This document shows positions 33,033-45,132 of a stretch of DNA of 64,000 nt, piece by piece; the stretch's first letter is position 1; every line of letters starts with the position of its first letter. The position numbers and the translations under genes were made by a program. Origin of the DNA: Coriaria nepalensis (taxonomy: Eukaryota; Streptophyta; Magnoliopsida; Cucurbitales; Coriariaceae); contig CP114495.1 in NCBI GenBank assembly GCA_027186245.1, forward strand, positions 8,424,501-8,488,500. The letters run 5' to 3'. The notes under the pieces were generated by a model. The model saw nothing but the letters and a program-made list of their open reading frames with translations, was not told where the DNA came from and ran no database searches.

Positions 33033-34892
33033 CTAGTTTCTTGTTCTACAACATCTGTACCACAAAATAAGAAAAGAAACAACTCTATACCCAACAATAA
33101 AACCCAACATCACAGCCAAATTACTCCATTTCTGTGACTCTTTTAGACCTTGTTGTCTCAAGAAATCACCTTCAAAAACCCTACAATATCCTCCTTCTCC
33201 TCCATTGAAATCTATGCATCTTCCCTTCCCTTTCTCTTCTCCTCCATATTCATTTATCATAAAGCACTCAAATGGGTACTTGAAAAGGCTCAAATAATGC
33301 ATGAAAACCCAGTAATTTGGTATGCTTTTCTTAGGTATAAAATACCCAGAAAAAAGGAAAAATGACCCCATTAGCCCTGAAATCACTGAGGTTCCCATGA
33401 TGAAATTTGGCACAAGTGCACTAAAACAAGCCACAAATGAATTAGACATCAAAACCACCATCCAAACCACTAAGGTGAAGTAAGAGAATCCTAAAATGTC
33501 TCTCTTTAAGCCCACTAACCAATAAACAGGAGTTGCAAATAGGAGGCTGACCATCAGAAGGAAAGGAATGAAGATTAGGGTATTGGCCAAAACATAGGAA
33601 GAAACTCTATAAGCTCCTCTTGATGTCTCTCTCATTAGAATCCTTCTCTCTTCTAAGAAGATTGGTAAGCCTTCTGTGGTTGAGGATAACAAGAATGTTA
33701 GACTAAACGCGAAAAAACCGAGGTGGGTTTGTAAAGAAACATGCCGGTTTTCATTTCCGACGTCTAAGAATATGGATCCTAGTATCAATCCGGCTACCAA
33801 GGCTTGAACTACTCTGGCCACAAAGAGTTGTTTTGTTCTAAATATGTTTCTACGAAATCTTTCTCCTAGTATGATTACCTCTTTGAACCAAGTATTCGAG
33901 TAGACAAAAGGCTTCTTCTCTTCCATACAATTTTCAGGGCTGTGGTCTTTGAGAAAATGTAAGTTATTGAAACTTTCCGAAGAATACATGACGGCCATAC
34001 TTTCAACAACATCAATGGAGAATTCAAGTACATTGACATGGTGTGGAATTTGATGACCAGAAAGTTTAAGCCTTTCTTCTAGAAGATTTAACGACCCATT
34101 ATGCATAACAAATCCATTAGAGAGAAGAATGAATCGATCAAATAGCTCGAGAATTCGAAAACCAGGTTGATGGATGGTTAAGAGAATAGTCTTACCTTGA
34201 TCAGTTAAGATCATTTTTTTAAGAACTCGGATTAAATGAAGAGCCGAGGTTGAATCCAATCCTGAAGTTGGTTCATCGATCAAAATCACATCCGGATTGT
34301 GGACTAATTCAACTCCGATCGAAACCCTTCTCCTTTCACCTCCCGAAATTCCTCGACTATTCGATCCAGGCCCACCGATTCTTGAAGATGCAATATGTTC
34401 TAATGCAAGCTCTTTCATTAGCTCCCTTACTCTGCAAGTCACCACTTTGTGTCCATTAGAATTATTAAACCGTAGCAAGGCACTATAAGTGAGAGTTTCT
34501 TCGACCGTAAGTAACGGGTAAAGCGCATCGTCTTGAGTGACATATCCCGAGATTCTCTGAAAGCTTTTCGGATCCATATGCCGGTCATTGACAAACACTT
34601 GACCAGAAAGCATGTCGTTAATTTGTGAACTAATCTTTCCTCCCATAATCTCAAGCAATGTAGTTTTTCCGGCCCCACTTGGACCGGCAATTGCAGTTAT
34701 CTCTCCCGAATTTGCTTCACAATTCACATCTTTCAGGATGAATTTCGGGTCCCTCTTTGAATGAGTACAAACCCAATTCATATAATCATAATCGGTACAT
34801 ACTTTGTAGGAGAGCTTTCTTGTTTCTATTTTAAATCGGGTTTTCCTTCCATTGGAAGAACCCAACGGCAGTCTACTCACCGGCAAATCCAT
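33033..34892 (-). CDS. ABCG10: ABC transporter G family half transporter, ABCG10-like
   Basis: An intronless gene for 619 aa, a plasma-membrane half transporter of the WBC type; it would function as a dimer. The nucleotide-binding domain comes first: Walker [10 protein letters not shown] at 70-78, Q-loop near 120, ABC signature ISGGERRR at about 182-189 and Walker [14 protein letters not shown] at 202-214, then an H-loop (LLTIHQP). The C-terminal half carries about six membrane spans, with the typical [17 protein letters not shown] region and a final hydrophobic [19 protein letters not shown]. Length and order fit plant ABCG half transporters, and the absence of introns is typical of several ABCG genes. 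Members of the ABCG10 branch are reported to move phenylpropanoid precursors in legumes and cytokinin-related compounds in other work; the substrate here is not predictable. The name also rests on neighbour order remembered from Arabidopsis At1g53270. The reading frame is complete. Confidence 0.93.
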   Translation of the reverse strand: MDLPVSRLPLGSSNGRKTRFKIETRKLSYKVCTDYDYMNWVCTHSKRDPKFILKDVNCEANSGEITAIAGPSGAGKTTLLEIMGGKISSQINDMLSGQVFVNDRHMDPKSFQRISGYVTQDDALYPLLTVEETLTYSALLRFNNSNGHKVVTCRVRELMKELALEHIASSRIGGPGSNSRGISGGERRRVSIGVELVHNPDVILIDEPTSGLDSTSALHLIRVLKKMILTDQGKTILLTIHQPGFRILELFDRFILLSNGFVMHNGSLNLLEERLKLSGHQIPHHVNVLEFSIDVVESMAVMYSSESFNNLHFLKDHSPENCMEEKKPFVYSNTWFKEVIILGERFRRNIFRTKQLFVARVVQALVAGLILGSIFLDVGNENRHVSLQTHLGFFAFSLTFLLSSTTEGLPIFLEERRILMRETSRGAYRVSSYVLANTLIFIPFLLMVSLLFATPVYWLVGLKRDILGFSYFTLVVWMVVLMSNSFVACFSALVPNFIMGTSVISGLMGSFFLFSGYFIPKKSIPNYWVFMHYLSLFKYPFECFMINEYGGEEKGKGRCIDFNGGEGGYCRVFEGDFLRQQGLKESQKWSNLAVMLGFIVGYRVVSFLILWYRCCRTRN

Positions 34893-36778
34893 TGAAACAA
34901 ACAGATCAAAGTGGTAAGCGAAAATGCAAAAAGAAAGGAAATAATTATGATAAGTAAGGGGCGTGAAGACGATGAAGAAGAAGCAAGGTTATAAGATTGA
35001 TGAGCTAACACACACCAAACTTTTAATGATACTCTAATGGGTTATTTGATATATACGTACATATATACATATATAGATACAGATATTTTATGTTTGAACA
35101 TGATGTGGATTGTCGGGCTTTGACTAAAACTTGAACTGGGGTTTGGTTTCAATTTTTCTGTTAAGACTAAGATGTGGGGTTTTCTGTTTTTAGTTGGGAA
35201 GTTGGAGAGAGAAAAGAAAACCCAAGTACAAAAGAAAAGAAAAAGAAGTGAAGAAGAATAAATATGTTTGATTAATTTTGGTGACCTGCATAATTGACTC
35301 AGACTACATAGTACATAGTACATAGCTAGGTGTCGTGTTGGTTGCTTAGCTTTACCATCTTTGTTTCTACTTTCTACTGTTATATATATAACCTCACAGT
35401 CACAGCTCAGCTGTATGGTTTTCATGGACAAGTCTTGGGCAAGGATTTAGGGAGAAAAACAAAACAAAACAAACATACTTTTTTTTTTTTTTTGAAGAGG
35501 AAGGTTGAAAAGTATCATGTTTTATCCGCTTCCTGATTTATTAAAACTAACCAATAAGAAAATGTTACATATTAAATGAAGTTACAGAAAAAAAAAAAAG
35601 TGTGGAAATATATATTTTTTTTAGTTGCTGGGTAAAATTATATAAAATTTAAATATATATATGGGTAAAAGTCTAAATTTTCTAAAATTTTGGATTTGTC
35701 CATATACTTTATAAATCACATTAATTACGAAAATTCAGAATTTTTAAATCCCATTTTAACACTAATTCTCATAAATACTAAATATTTATTTTATTTACAT
35801 AAAGATTAAAAAAAAAAACCAATGATTACAAAAAATTGGGGCCTCAAAATTTTGGAAATTTAAATTATGGGTCTTGGTTGTCTTAACTAAGGGCCGGCCA
35901 GTAAAAAAATAATCGATTTTTTAACAAAAAAAGTAAGAGAAGTGAAAACTTTTGAATAGAAAATGGTTATATTTATACACTTTATCTAAGTTAATCCCCA
36001 ATAATCTAGACTTTAACATACGAAAAGTATAATTGAATAGTAAATTGAGGTATTTGAATTTCAATATATTATCCTAGGAACTTGCGGTGTAATGGTTGGT
36101 CGATAAGATCTATGATCTTAATCTTAGATTTGGTAGAATCGTGAAGGTAGATACTTAATCATGGGTGACTAACCTCGAGGGTTGTTCCTCATCTAAACAT
36201 CCTTTCCTCAATCTAGGTTTGGCATCATAAGCTTGTTTCCATTCATGAACTTGTTTCCACAATTTAGCTGACTTGATCCTGGACTGGTCAAGATAATGCT
36301 TCTAAATTATCGATGGCTAACATAATTTAATTGATAAGCTCATACTTGTACTGAATCAATTGTCAGTGTTAACTCCTAAAAATGTTGATGCACAAAAATT
36401 TCCTCATCAAGATCAGCCTTGAAACTAATTTTACACTGAAACAAATCACAATATTCAATATAAAATAACAGAAAATATTTAAAAAATAATTTTATTTAAT
36501 TATTTATTAGATTACTTTTTAGACGTAGTCTCAATATGTCACTTCATAGTTTTATGTATTTCCTAAACTGTTCTTAGTTACATGTTAAGGAGGGAGGAAC
36601 CACAGAAGAACATTGAAGATGACAAAAAAAAAACATTATTATATAAAGAGAAAAAAAAGGGTAAAGATAAATTTTTAATAAAACTAAAGGATTTATTTAT
36701 TGAATTTTAATATTTTTAGAATAAAGTTCTAAGTTTAGTAAAGATGAAGAGAGGCATCGAAAGTGCCCTTGCTCGGTT

Positions 36779-36816
36779 GCTCCGCCCTCCGCCCTCCGCC
36801 CTCCGCCTTCCGCTCT
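36779..36816. repeat. Short tandem repeat, CCGCCCT unit
   Basis: About four and a half copies of a 7-bp unit (CCGCCCT, then CCGCCTT and CCGCTCT variants) stand in an AT-rich spacer. This is an isolated GC-rich minisatellite with no evident function. Confidence 0.8.
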
Positions 36817-37404
36817 CAATGTTAATCAAGGTGGCATGGCCCCATTGGCTTAGGGTTCCTATAGCTGGAATTCAACATAAAATACATGTAGTGCCCAATT
36901 GATGGAAATTTATACATGATTTATATATTATTATTACTAATTTTCAATATCTATATACATTTTAGACGTATCTAAATATGAAGACTAATTAGAAATAAAT
37001 ATCATCATTAACATCTTATTAATTAATTTCTTATTTATTATCGAGTTACTTTAAATTTTGAATATTAAAAATATTTTTTAAAATTAACTGATGATTAATT
37101 TTAAAATTAATTTTTATAATTATTTAAATTTGAGCCGATTTATTAAAATGTAATACTTGAATTATGCCCGATCGGATTATAAAAACCATGACATAAGCTT
37201 TAAATTCGTAAAACTATTAGAAATTTGAATTCGGCTTGAATTTTTCGATTACTCGAACTACTCGTGATAACGAATAGTTTCACAAAACAACGTAAATTTC
37301 TAGTAGTTTTTTTTTTGTTTTGGTTATTTGTGGATTAAAATAGTATTAATAAAAAGTTTGGTGGCTATGAATTATTTTTTATATTTTTTGGGGCTCAAGC
37401 CTTT

Positions 37405-37480
37405 TGGGCCCTTTTCTAATCCGGCCTATAAAGAGCCTCAAAAACCCTCGTTATCTCTCATTTTCCCTTTCTAGGGTTTA
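37405..37480 (+). promoter_or_regulatory. Candidate MORF8 core promoter: site II, TATA box and telo boxes
   Basis: In order toward the start codon: TTTGGGCCCTT at about 37404 (a TGGGCC site II element), TATAAAG at 37427-37433, AAACCCT at 37442-37448 and AGGGTTTA at 37473-37480. Site II plus telo box is a familiar arrangement in plant genes for translation and organelle biogenesis, which suits a MORF gene. Function is inferred from motifs only. Confidence 0.55.
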
Positions 37481-37487
37481 ACCAGTC

Positions 37488-39657
37488 ATGGCGACTCACC
37501 TGCTCTCTCGCTCTCTTCTTCGAAACCTATCACTATCTTCATCTCTCTCTCGCTCCATCTTCACTGCAAGCGCCACCGCCACGAAAACCGCTACGTATTC
37601 GACCTCTTCTTTCTCATCGGCGTCCCTTTTCCGTCGCCTGCGTCCACTCACTGCGGCGGCCGTCGTCTCCGATCTCCGGACGATAGCTCAAGCGGCGACC
37701 TTGAGAGGCTTTGCTACTCGTGCTACGTCTTCTTCCCTCAACGATCCGAACCCTAACTGGACTAACCGCCCCCCTAAAGAGACTATTTTGCTCGATGGAT
37801 GTGACTTCGAGCATTGGCTCGTTGTTGTGGAGAAGCCTGAGGGTGAACCAACGAGGGATGAGATTATTGACAAATACATCAAGACCCTAGCCCAAGTTGT
37901 CGGAAGGTAAAGCTCTATTATACATATATATCTCTTTTTAGTTTCTCTCTTTAAGCATTCTGTAGGCATTTTATATACTGAACAAAAAAGAGATTCTTAG
38001 TTAGATTAATTTTCATATCATTGTAGTTTATTAATGGGTCGAATATCAATCTGGGTTTTATTAGTTTCCTTGATTTGTTGCAAATCCGATTTTGTTCATA
38101 TGTTGCTTAGTTGAAATCTTAGCAATTTTTGTTGGGCTGATTTGATATGAGGATTTTGATCGGAAAATACTGTCCTTTTTAGTTGGAGCATAATGGATAA
38201 TAATACAGTAGAAGAAGATGTGAATTTTTGTTCTATTGATCGTGCCTTCAATTAGGAATCTGCTATTTGAAGTTCAGCCAAAAGTTATGATTAGGGTCTT
38301 CTCCATTTTCATACAGATACACATAGATTTTAGCTGTTGTCTCGTCCCTTAATATTTGTGTCAGAAAATATTTGTTGTTTTCGATTTTTTACAATAATTG
38401 GAGTGTGTGCTTGTACGATATATTCCATATCTTGTAACTTGGCATGCTTCTCATCACAGTGAGGAAGAAGCAAGGATGAAGATTTACTCTGTTTCAACCA
38501 GATGTTACTTTGCCTTTGGTGCTCTTGTGAGTGAAGAGGTTTCATACAAACTTAAAGGTTTGTTCTTCTTGCTTTTCTGTTTATGTTATCCTCTCTTGAT
38601 TTTTTTTTCTCTCTCTCTCTCTATTTTTATTTTTTCAATTTGGCCCCTTCTCCTTTTTAGATGTGCCTGGAGTTCGTTGGGTCCTTCCTGATTCATACTT
38701 GGATGTGAAGAACAAAGATTATGGAGGTAAAATAACATACTCTTAACTTACTATCACTTTTGTCCTTGCATCCATTTCTTCATTTTTAGTGCTTTAAACT
38801 GTTCCCATCTTAGCAATGCTTTACTTTAACGTGATTTTCTGTTTGTGCTTTCAGGTGAACCATTTATCAATGGGCAAGCTGTTCCATATGACCCAAAATA
38901 CCATGAGGAATGGATCAGGAACAATGCTCGAGCTAATGAGAGAAACAGGCGCAATGACAGGCCTCGTAATTTTGACAGGTCAAGAAACTTTGAAACGAGA
39001 CAGAGAAATATGCAGAACCGGGAAGTCTCTAATCCTCAAACTTACCAACCAACCAACATGGGCGGAGCTCCACCCATGGGAGTAGTAGGTGGTAACAACC
39101 CAGTTGGACCTCCACCACCGAATCCTGGTGGACCATCACCTCCAAACAACTTTGCTGCTCCCTCACGAAACAATTATGGTGGACCGCCGAACAACTTTGC
39201 CGGTCCCCCGCCGAACAACTATGGACGACAGCCGAACAACTATGCTGGACCACCATCGAACAGTTATGCTGGACCACCATCGAACAGTTATGCTGGACCA
39301 CCATCGAACAGTTATGCTGGACCACCACCGAACAACTATAGTGGACCACCACCGAACAACTATAGTGGACCACCACCGAACAACTATAGTGGTCCACCGA
39401 ACAACTATGGTGGGCCACCGAACAACTTTGATGGGCCGCCAAACAACTATGGAGGCAATTGGACAACTAGAAGCGGAGGAGCAACACCGCAGACAAACAA
39501 CTTAGGTGAAATGCCGCCAAACATGGGAGGATCACCACTGCCACCATCACCATCACCATCACCATCACAACCCAGCAGCTATGGGGGAGGGATGCCACAA
39601 AACAACATGGGAGGAGGTATGCAGCAGTATAACACACCAACCAGAGATTTAGAATAA
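37488..39657 (+). CDS. MORF8: Multiple organellar RNA editing factor, MORF8/RIP1 type
   Basis: MORF proteins bind PPR editing factors and are needed for C-to-U editing of organellar RNA; MORF8 is dual-targeted to plastids and mitochondria in Arabidopsis. Four exons, 37488-37906, 38460-38557, 38661-38726 and 38855-39657, join in frame to give 461 aa. The first 75 residues are a Ser/Ala/Arg/Thr-rich presequence. The conserved MORF core begins at [16 protein letters not shown] and continues through [35 protein letters not shown] and [17 protein letters not shown]. The C-terminal 200 residues are Pro/Asn/Gly/Tyr-rich, with tandem repeats at about 326-373. Arabidopsis MORF8 is shorter by my memory (about 395 aa), the extra length lying in this tail. 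The promoter carries a site II element and telo boxes. No damage was seen. It is the most likely MORF8 orthologue, but MORF3 or another member cannot be excluded without alignment. Confidence 0.92.
39247..39390 (+). repeat. Six 24-bp tandem units in the MORF8 C-terminal tail
   Basis: Three copies encoding GPPSNSYA (39247-39318) are followed by three encoding GPPPNNYS (39319-39390). Looser copies of 18-24 bp flank them from about 39178 to 39450. The near-identical copies imply recent replication slippage or unequal crossing-over, so the number may vary between individuals. Confidence 0.9.
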
Positions 39658-40657
39658 AAGCCTAGAAGAGATGAATGATGGCATTTTGTAGATAAAGGTT
39701 GGGGTGGCTGAATTTTCCTCTACAAATTACTTTGCTTCTCATTTTATATCTAAATGGTTCTGGTTAATTAATTCCACATACCGACATTATCGTTTTTAAG
39801 TATTTATAATGTTGGATCTTTATTCTGTGATGTAGTACCTTGACCACTTGAGTCCTATTGTCAGCTGTACTGGCTCTTTACTTGAATTACGTATTCGATT
39901 TACCTTCGTTTACCTCCTAAAATTGGAATTGGTTTTATGCCTTCATTTTGAGACCGTTAACAAAAATCACTTAATGAAAACTCAAATTTCTACGACGTTA
40001 AGATCATCAAGCGGTTTCCGTCCGAAATATGTTGGTTCAAACTTTCATTCCAGGCTGCAATTTAACTCTTTTGAGCTTATATGAGGCCATTCTTTCACAA
40101 CCATGGCATTGTATCCATCTCAAAGATCAGAGCAGCAGTTGATTCATAACTCAAATCCGAGAAGAACTATGGAGATTAGATCTGTAGATTCAACTTGGAA
40201 TGGAACCTGAATGTTATGATGAAGGTGCTGAAAAAACACTTTCTTCTGAACTGTTCCGTGAAAAAAATCGTTCAGGGATTAGTTTTCCATCCCTCTGGAA
40301 GATAAAATGGTTCCAAATTTTGTGCATCACAATCGTCCAAGAAAATTGGATTTACCATGCTGCAAGTTATAAAACAAAATAAGCTATCATGAACAGAATA
40401 AGAAACAGAATCGCTTTAATAATTTTTTTGTCTCACTTTGACACATTGAATTCTTGACCCATGTATAATTTGGAGAGACAAAATAAAAACACTAATCATA
40501 AAATGAAAGTAGAGAAAACGTAAGCATAGATCTCACCCTGCATTGCAGATTCGTTGTAGTGTGATTATCTAAAATTGCGCTTGAACAAATCTTGTTTAGT
40601 GACCTTTGATCTGTTATTTGATTGTTGCTCCACGAACTGATGATCCAAGTTGATCCC
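39658..40657. other. Convergent spacer between MORF8 and the NUMOD3-motif gene
   Basis: The first few hundred bases must hold the MORF8 3' UTR, and the last about 150 bases the 3' UTR of the leftward NUMOD3 gene. Short open frames in the middle have no recognisable family, so I do not call a gene. Confidence 0.5.
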
Positions 40658-42737
40658 TCACTGGATAAGAGCTTTTCCAGGCTCGGGTTCTGCTTTCCTA
40701 CTTTTGATTATTTGGATCAGATCTGCTAAAGAAACTTCTTTTTGCACTATTGTTTCTTTTTTCAAAAGCTCCAAATCGAGTTTCTCCCAAGCAGTAGCAT
40801 GGAATTTCAATTTGTCAATCTCACCATTTGTCGATTTCTTTTTCCGAATCTAAAATAGAACAAAGAACATATTGCATGAGATTATCTTTATATAAGTGTA
40901 AATAAATACATAAAAAGGAACCATTTCTGCGATTTATTACCTTTGCTAATCTCTGTTTAAGTTTTAATCTTCTAGCCATTACTTCTTTCCTATCTTCCTT
41001 AGATTTTCTCGAGATATCACCCTTTTCATTTGCTCCCCTTTTCTGCTCTTTACTTTTTATATAACATCTTCTCACCCTCTTTTTGCTTATAGAAACATCT
41101 TTTTCTCTGTTTTCAGCTTTAATCTTTGCTCGATTCTCCGCTCTTTCCTTTGCTTCTTCTTTCACCCTCCCTTTTTCTACAAAAAATTGAAGTTGTTGAA
41201 CTGCCATTTCTTGCTTTATATTATCATAACTATCCCAATCAAGCTCTTTTTGTTCTTTTCTCCCCTTTTTAGCTTCCATTGCTATACTTTTAGCCCATGA
41301 AAGTAAGAACTTTTTGCTTGATCGTTTCCATTTCAAGCGCTCTTTCCAAACTCGTCTAAGTGAAGAGCTTATTTTATCCTTTACCCTTGCACTGTAAAAC
41401 GAAAATCATACTTATTTACACAATCTAAAGGTTGATTAAAAATAATCGTTATTTGATCACTAAGCTCAAATTGATCATAATTTGTTCAATTACCTCTGAG
41501 CACGGGGATGCTCCGACATCTTTTTCCGAACCTGAAAGTTTTCCAGAAAATTTTTATATATTTAAAACAATATATAAAGAAATAAATATGCAAGAACAAC
41601 TACTAATTTGTAAAAGCTGAACAATGAACACTCTGCATTCTATGATTTTTCTTTTGATCTTGTTCTTGGGATTAGTCAATATTTTGCTATTTATGTGGGT
41701 TTTTTAATAACGACAACATTCAAAAGGAAACTAATATAGGTTATGAAGACATTACCTTGGGATCTCTTAGTGCCTCTATTGTTCTTTGCTTGATTCGCTC
41801 ACAAGTTTCTACAGCACACAAACAAAAAGTTCACAAACCTTAAACTTACTAAATTATATATGAGCTAACAACTCATCAAGTACCACCTAAATGCACTTAC
41901 CAACACTATGTTTCCGGTCTTTGTTCCATGGCACTCTCCCTTTATTTGCTAAACCTATCTTTCTTCTCCTTTCCTGTTCCTTATCATCCACATTTTCAAG
42001 ACCTTTTAACGAATCATTGCAGCTATCTAACTCAACCTCCATGCTTAAAATTGTATTCTCCCATGAATCTAATGTCTCACCCACATTGGCAACTAAGAGC
42101 AATGCTCGGAAAGGGTTCGGTCTAGTGGAGATACTAAGAGACGAAGGCAGGAAATTAATGCTCCTTGTGATAGATTTATAATTACTCGACTGGGTCAAGT
42201 TCAATGCAAAATAACACATGTCTGAATAATAAAAAAAACGATATAGATGGGGGTTTGAAAGAGAATTTACGGGTGAGATTGGAGCAGAGGATATCCTGAA
42301 CAAAAATTGAGATAATAACATCAACATAAGGATCGGAAATAACATGAAAACTACATAAACTTAGTAAGAATTCCGCATTCTTGTTCCATAGAATTGCATT
42401 ACGAAAAAAGCAACATGAACTAGACTTCTTTGCAATTTCTTCACACAACTCCTATAGCAAATTGAGATTTCCAAGACATACATAGATTCATAGAGAGTTC
42501 TAAATCCAAACTAACAAAACTAAAAATCATGAAATCGAAGGAAACAAAAACGTATTTCAAAATTAAATCGAAGAACTGAATTCATATGAAATCCATGCGA
42601 TTTTCTTACACATGAGTATCTTGCAACATACATCCTCAAATTTACAGGAAATTCGGACCAGAGAGAGAGAGAGAGAAAGAAGAAGAAGAAGAAGAAGAAG
42701 AAGAAGAAGAAGAAGCTTACAGATGAAGGAATGGCAT
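40658..42737 (-). CDS. NUMOD3-motif nuclear-encoded protein, probably organelle-targeted, function unknown
   Basis: Six exons (42721-42737, 41901-42295, 41756-41808, 41494-41531, 40941-41391 and 40658-40849) give 381 aa. The 17-nt first exon (MPFLHL) reads in frame with exon 2 across a GT-AG intron. Residues 1-75 look like a transit peptide (Ser/Asn/Arg-rich). Residues 114-155 hold the NUMOD3-like DNA-binding motif RRKIGLANKGRVPWNK...HSVETCERI, followed by tandem short helices (ALRDPKVRKKMSEHPRAQS, SSSLRRVWKERLKWK). The remainder is highly charged, Lys/Glu-rich and coiled-coil-like (KEEAKERAENRAKIKAENREK). NUMOD3 is named from the DNA-binding tails of phage and organelle homing endonucleases; no GIY-YIG or HNH catalytic domain is visible here. 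I remember an Arabidopsis relative near At1g53250 with the same arrangement. Function in plants is not established to my knowledge. Frame and splice sites are clean. Confidence 0.85.
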
Positions 42738-43206
42738 TTGCTAAGCGGATAACAGGCCACAAATCCGTTTTAAGTTTTTTCTGGGAGCTGGAGGGATGAA
42801 AGCCTGAGACTCGGGTTTTTTGGTGGCTCGAAGGACAATTGGGATTGTCTCCTCCAATGGGTTTACCACTTTGAACAACAAAGCTGGGCCAAGCCCGGCC
42901 CAAGCCCATCCAAGACAGCCCAACCATTCATGTCACTTTGCACAAGTAATTCTAAGGTTGTCTCCTACAAACTCTACCATCCACATTTCAATTGCTCTCA
43001 TGTCTCAAACTATACACATGACTACTACTGCTACTACTACTAATAATAATAAAACCAAAAAGAAGCTTGAATTATCAAATGAACAATAATAAGGTTTTTT
43101 TTTTTTCTCTTTTTATTATTTAATAAATTATATATATATATAATTTTCATTAACCTGCTGCGTTGTAGTATATATTTTTTTCTCGTATCACAAAAAAAAA
43201 AAAAAA
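42738..43206. other. Spacer upstream of the NUMOD3 gene and downstream of the TBL gene
   Basis: The left part is the NUMOD3 leader and promoter. The (GAA)n run at 42679-42715 lies in its first intron, just inside the gene. The right part includes the TBL 3' UTR. I found no gene; the open frame crossing 42520-42927 is largely poly-Phe from the GAA repeat. Confidence 0.6.
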
Positions 43207-45132
43207 TTACAAAAAATTATTACCATGATTCTTTAACAAATAAGCATACAAAATCTCGTTCCAAGTATCAGGAACGCCCGGGAGGCACCAATGAATACAA
43301 TCAGCGAAGGTCTTGGGTTGAGATCTTTGTTCCATGGTCAGAAGCTTGCCCTTTCTCTCTCCATAGATTGTAGTATGAGCATCTTTTCTGAACTCGGATA
43401 ATTGAGTGATGTTTATTACTGTTATATTTACTTTAAGATCTTGTATAACATCACGTACTATCTTCATTATCTCTTTGCTTGAACCAGTTCCCCAGTAAGG
43501 ATGTTGGTTTATCGGTTGTGTTTCGTCGAAGCAATTTTCATCACTCCCTGGCTTCCATTCCCAACTCCTTCATAAGACATAATTTGATCACTTTATTGAC
43601 ATTATTAGTTATATACTATTTATCGAAGATAGACCTATCATAATTCAAAACTATACACATTAAACTATATATACATTTCAATATATCTATGACTTATATG
43701 TATGTCTATGACCGGTCGGTCCAAGAAGAGTGGAGCTCACCACAGGTGTGTAGGAGACATGGTCATGAAAAAGACATTTTGGGAAAGAGGGTTGATAGTG
43801 GATTCAATCCAATTCCCCCAAGTTTCTAAGGCCAATCTGTATGCAGTAGTGACATTGTATTCTTTCACATCTTCTGTAGACCCATAACTGAATAAGCAAA
43901 TAAACAAATACCCACTACTCATTAGATACTAAATAGCCGACAATTATATGGATCTGATTTAAGATAAGAAGTCTTAGATCAAACTACTTAATAAATATTA
44001 AGTTGAAAAGATGTCAGAAAAGTGAAATGGAAGGTTGTGAAAACAGGGCATTGAAATGAGTATAAAGACAAAGGAAAAGGAGTTGGGTACTTGCGTAGCA
44101 TTGATCAAGGGCTTGTACATCCACCAAACATAGCTCTCAAACACTAGCACATCAACTCCTTCCCAATGCTTGCCATGGTTAGCTATTGAGTCGAGCTTCA
44201 CTAGTCGTTTTAAGACTGTGTGATTCGTCACGTGATCTGAAATTGACTCCACGATAAACGGAGCCCAATAATACTCAATTGATACATTATAATCCTAACA
44301 AAACAAAAAGAAAGACATAAATTCTCTCCTTCTATCAAAACTTTCTAACAACTTTTATTATATATTTTATTTCGAGATCATTTTTGCTTTTTGCCGTTAG
44401 AGAAAACCGTATAGCAAACTATCAATACATCGAAAGATAGAGAGCAATGATGTAGTTAAAAATACTAAAGTGTTCGAATGAATTTTCATATTAATTGAAA
44501 TTACCTCAACTTTAAAAATCTTCATAGGAGGAACTCTTTGAAGGGATTTCTTTTCTTGTGGAATGACAGATTGTAACAAGCAAACCATTGATTCAAATTG
44601 CCCTCTTTGTATAGAATCTCCTACAAACATTAGTCTTTTGTTCCTTAAGATATCCAAAAGCTTCAATGCATCAAACCTATAACATCATAGATTTCTTGTC
44701 AATTTTACTCTCATCCCATTCACCAAATATAATTCAATATATATATACTAGTTACCTAGGTAAATTGCATGAATGAGGCTGCCACCTCCAATTCTTATAG
44801 AAAGAATCAGGCCTCCCATTCCTCTCACAAGTAACTTGCTTAACCAAGTAAGGGCAACTCCCTTCACTATAGTGAGGATAAGAAACATTATCCCACACCC
44901 ATTTGCCTTGAAAAAGATTGCAATCTTCATCATTGAACCGATCCTCTTCGGAAACAAAAACCGGCAACTTGTGCTTCTGATTGTTAATGAGTACTCTCGC
45001 TTGGAAAATATGGCTGCTGTTGCTCTTCAAGCTGTCTATAACTAAACGTGCTGTGCCCAAAACAAGAAAAGATGTTAAGGCAATGGGGAAGAGGGATTGG
45101 ATCTGTCGATTTAGAGTGAGTTGCTTCAACAT
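43207..45132 (-). CDS. Trichome birefringence-like protein, probable xylan O-acetyltransferase (PMR5/TBL)
   Basis: TBL enzymes move acetyl groups onto cell-wall polysaccharides in the Golgi; members related to TBL29/ESK1 acetylate xylan. Exons 44756-45132, 44505-44676, 44095-44294, 43741-43887 and 43207-43567 join to 418 aa. The N-terminus has a membrane anchor at about residues 15-35 (FPIALTSFLVLGTA). The TBL domain (CNLFQGKWVWDN...YPHYSEGSCPYL) follows, then GDS at 145-147 (FVGDSIQRGQFESM) and the C-terminal DxxH at 388-391 (DCIHWCLPGVPDTWNEIL). Intron 3 begins with GC (AC|GCAAGT); the frame is exact only with this donor. The start ATG at 45130-45132 is the first in-frame ATG after an upstream TTG. 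The subclade resembles the xylan TBLs (TBL28-35), but which one is not settled. Both catalytic motifs are intact. Confidence 0.9.

Larger units (their letters stand above)
34893..37487. other. Divergent promoter region between ABCG10 and MORF8
   Basis: The left 600 bp are upstream of the leftward ABCG gene. The centre is AT-rich. A CCGCCCT repeat lies at 36779-36816. A pseudo-tRNA-like or SINE-like word (GGTGTAATGGTTGG) is near 36087, with only weak B-box resemblance. The segment 37130-37270 has CGATTACTCGAACTACTCG-type words. No gene was found. Confidence 0.5.

Noticed and set aside
39029..39505. Long open frames overlapping the MORF8 tail, on the minus strand and in another plus frame, with Cys/Ser/Val or His/Asp repeats
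   Set aside because: They are by-products of the 24-bp repeat of the MORF8 coding exon; no start context, splice logic or known family.
42520..42927. Minus-strand open frame with a long Phe run
   Set aside because: The run comes from the (GAA)n microsatellite in the first intron of the NUMOD3 gene; splicing from 42721 removes it.
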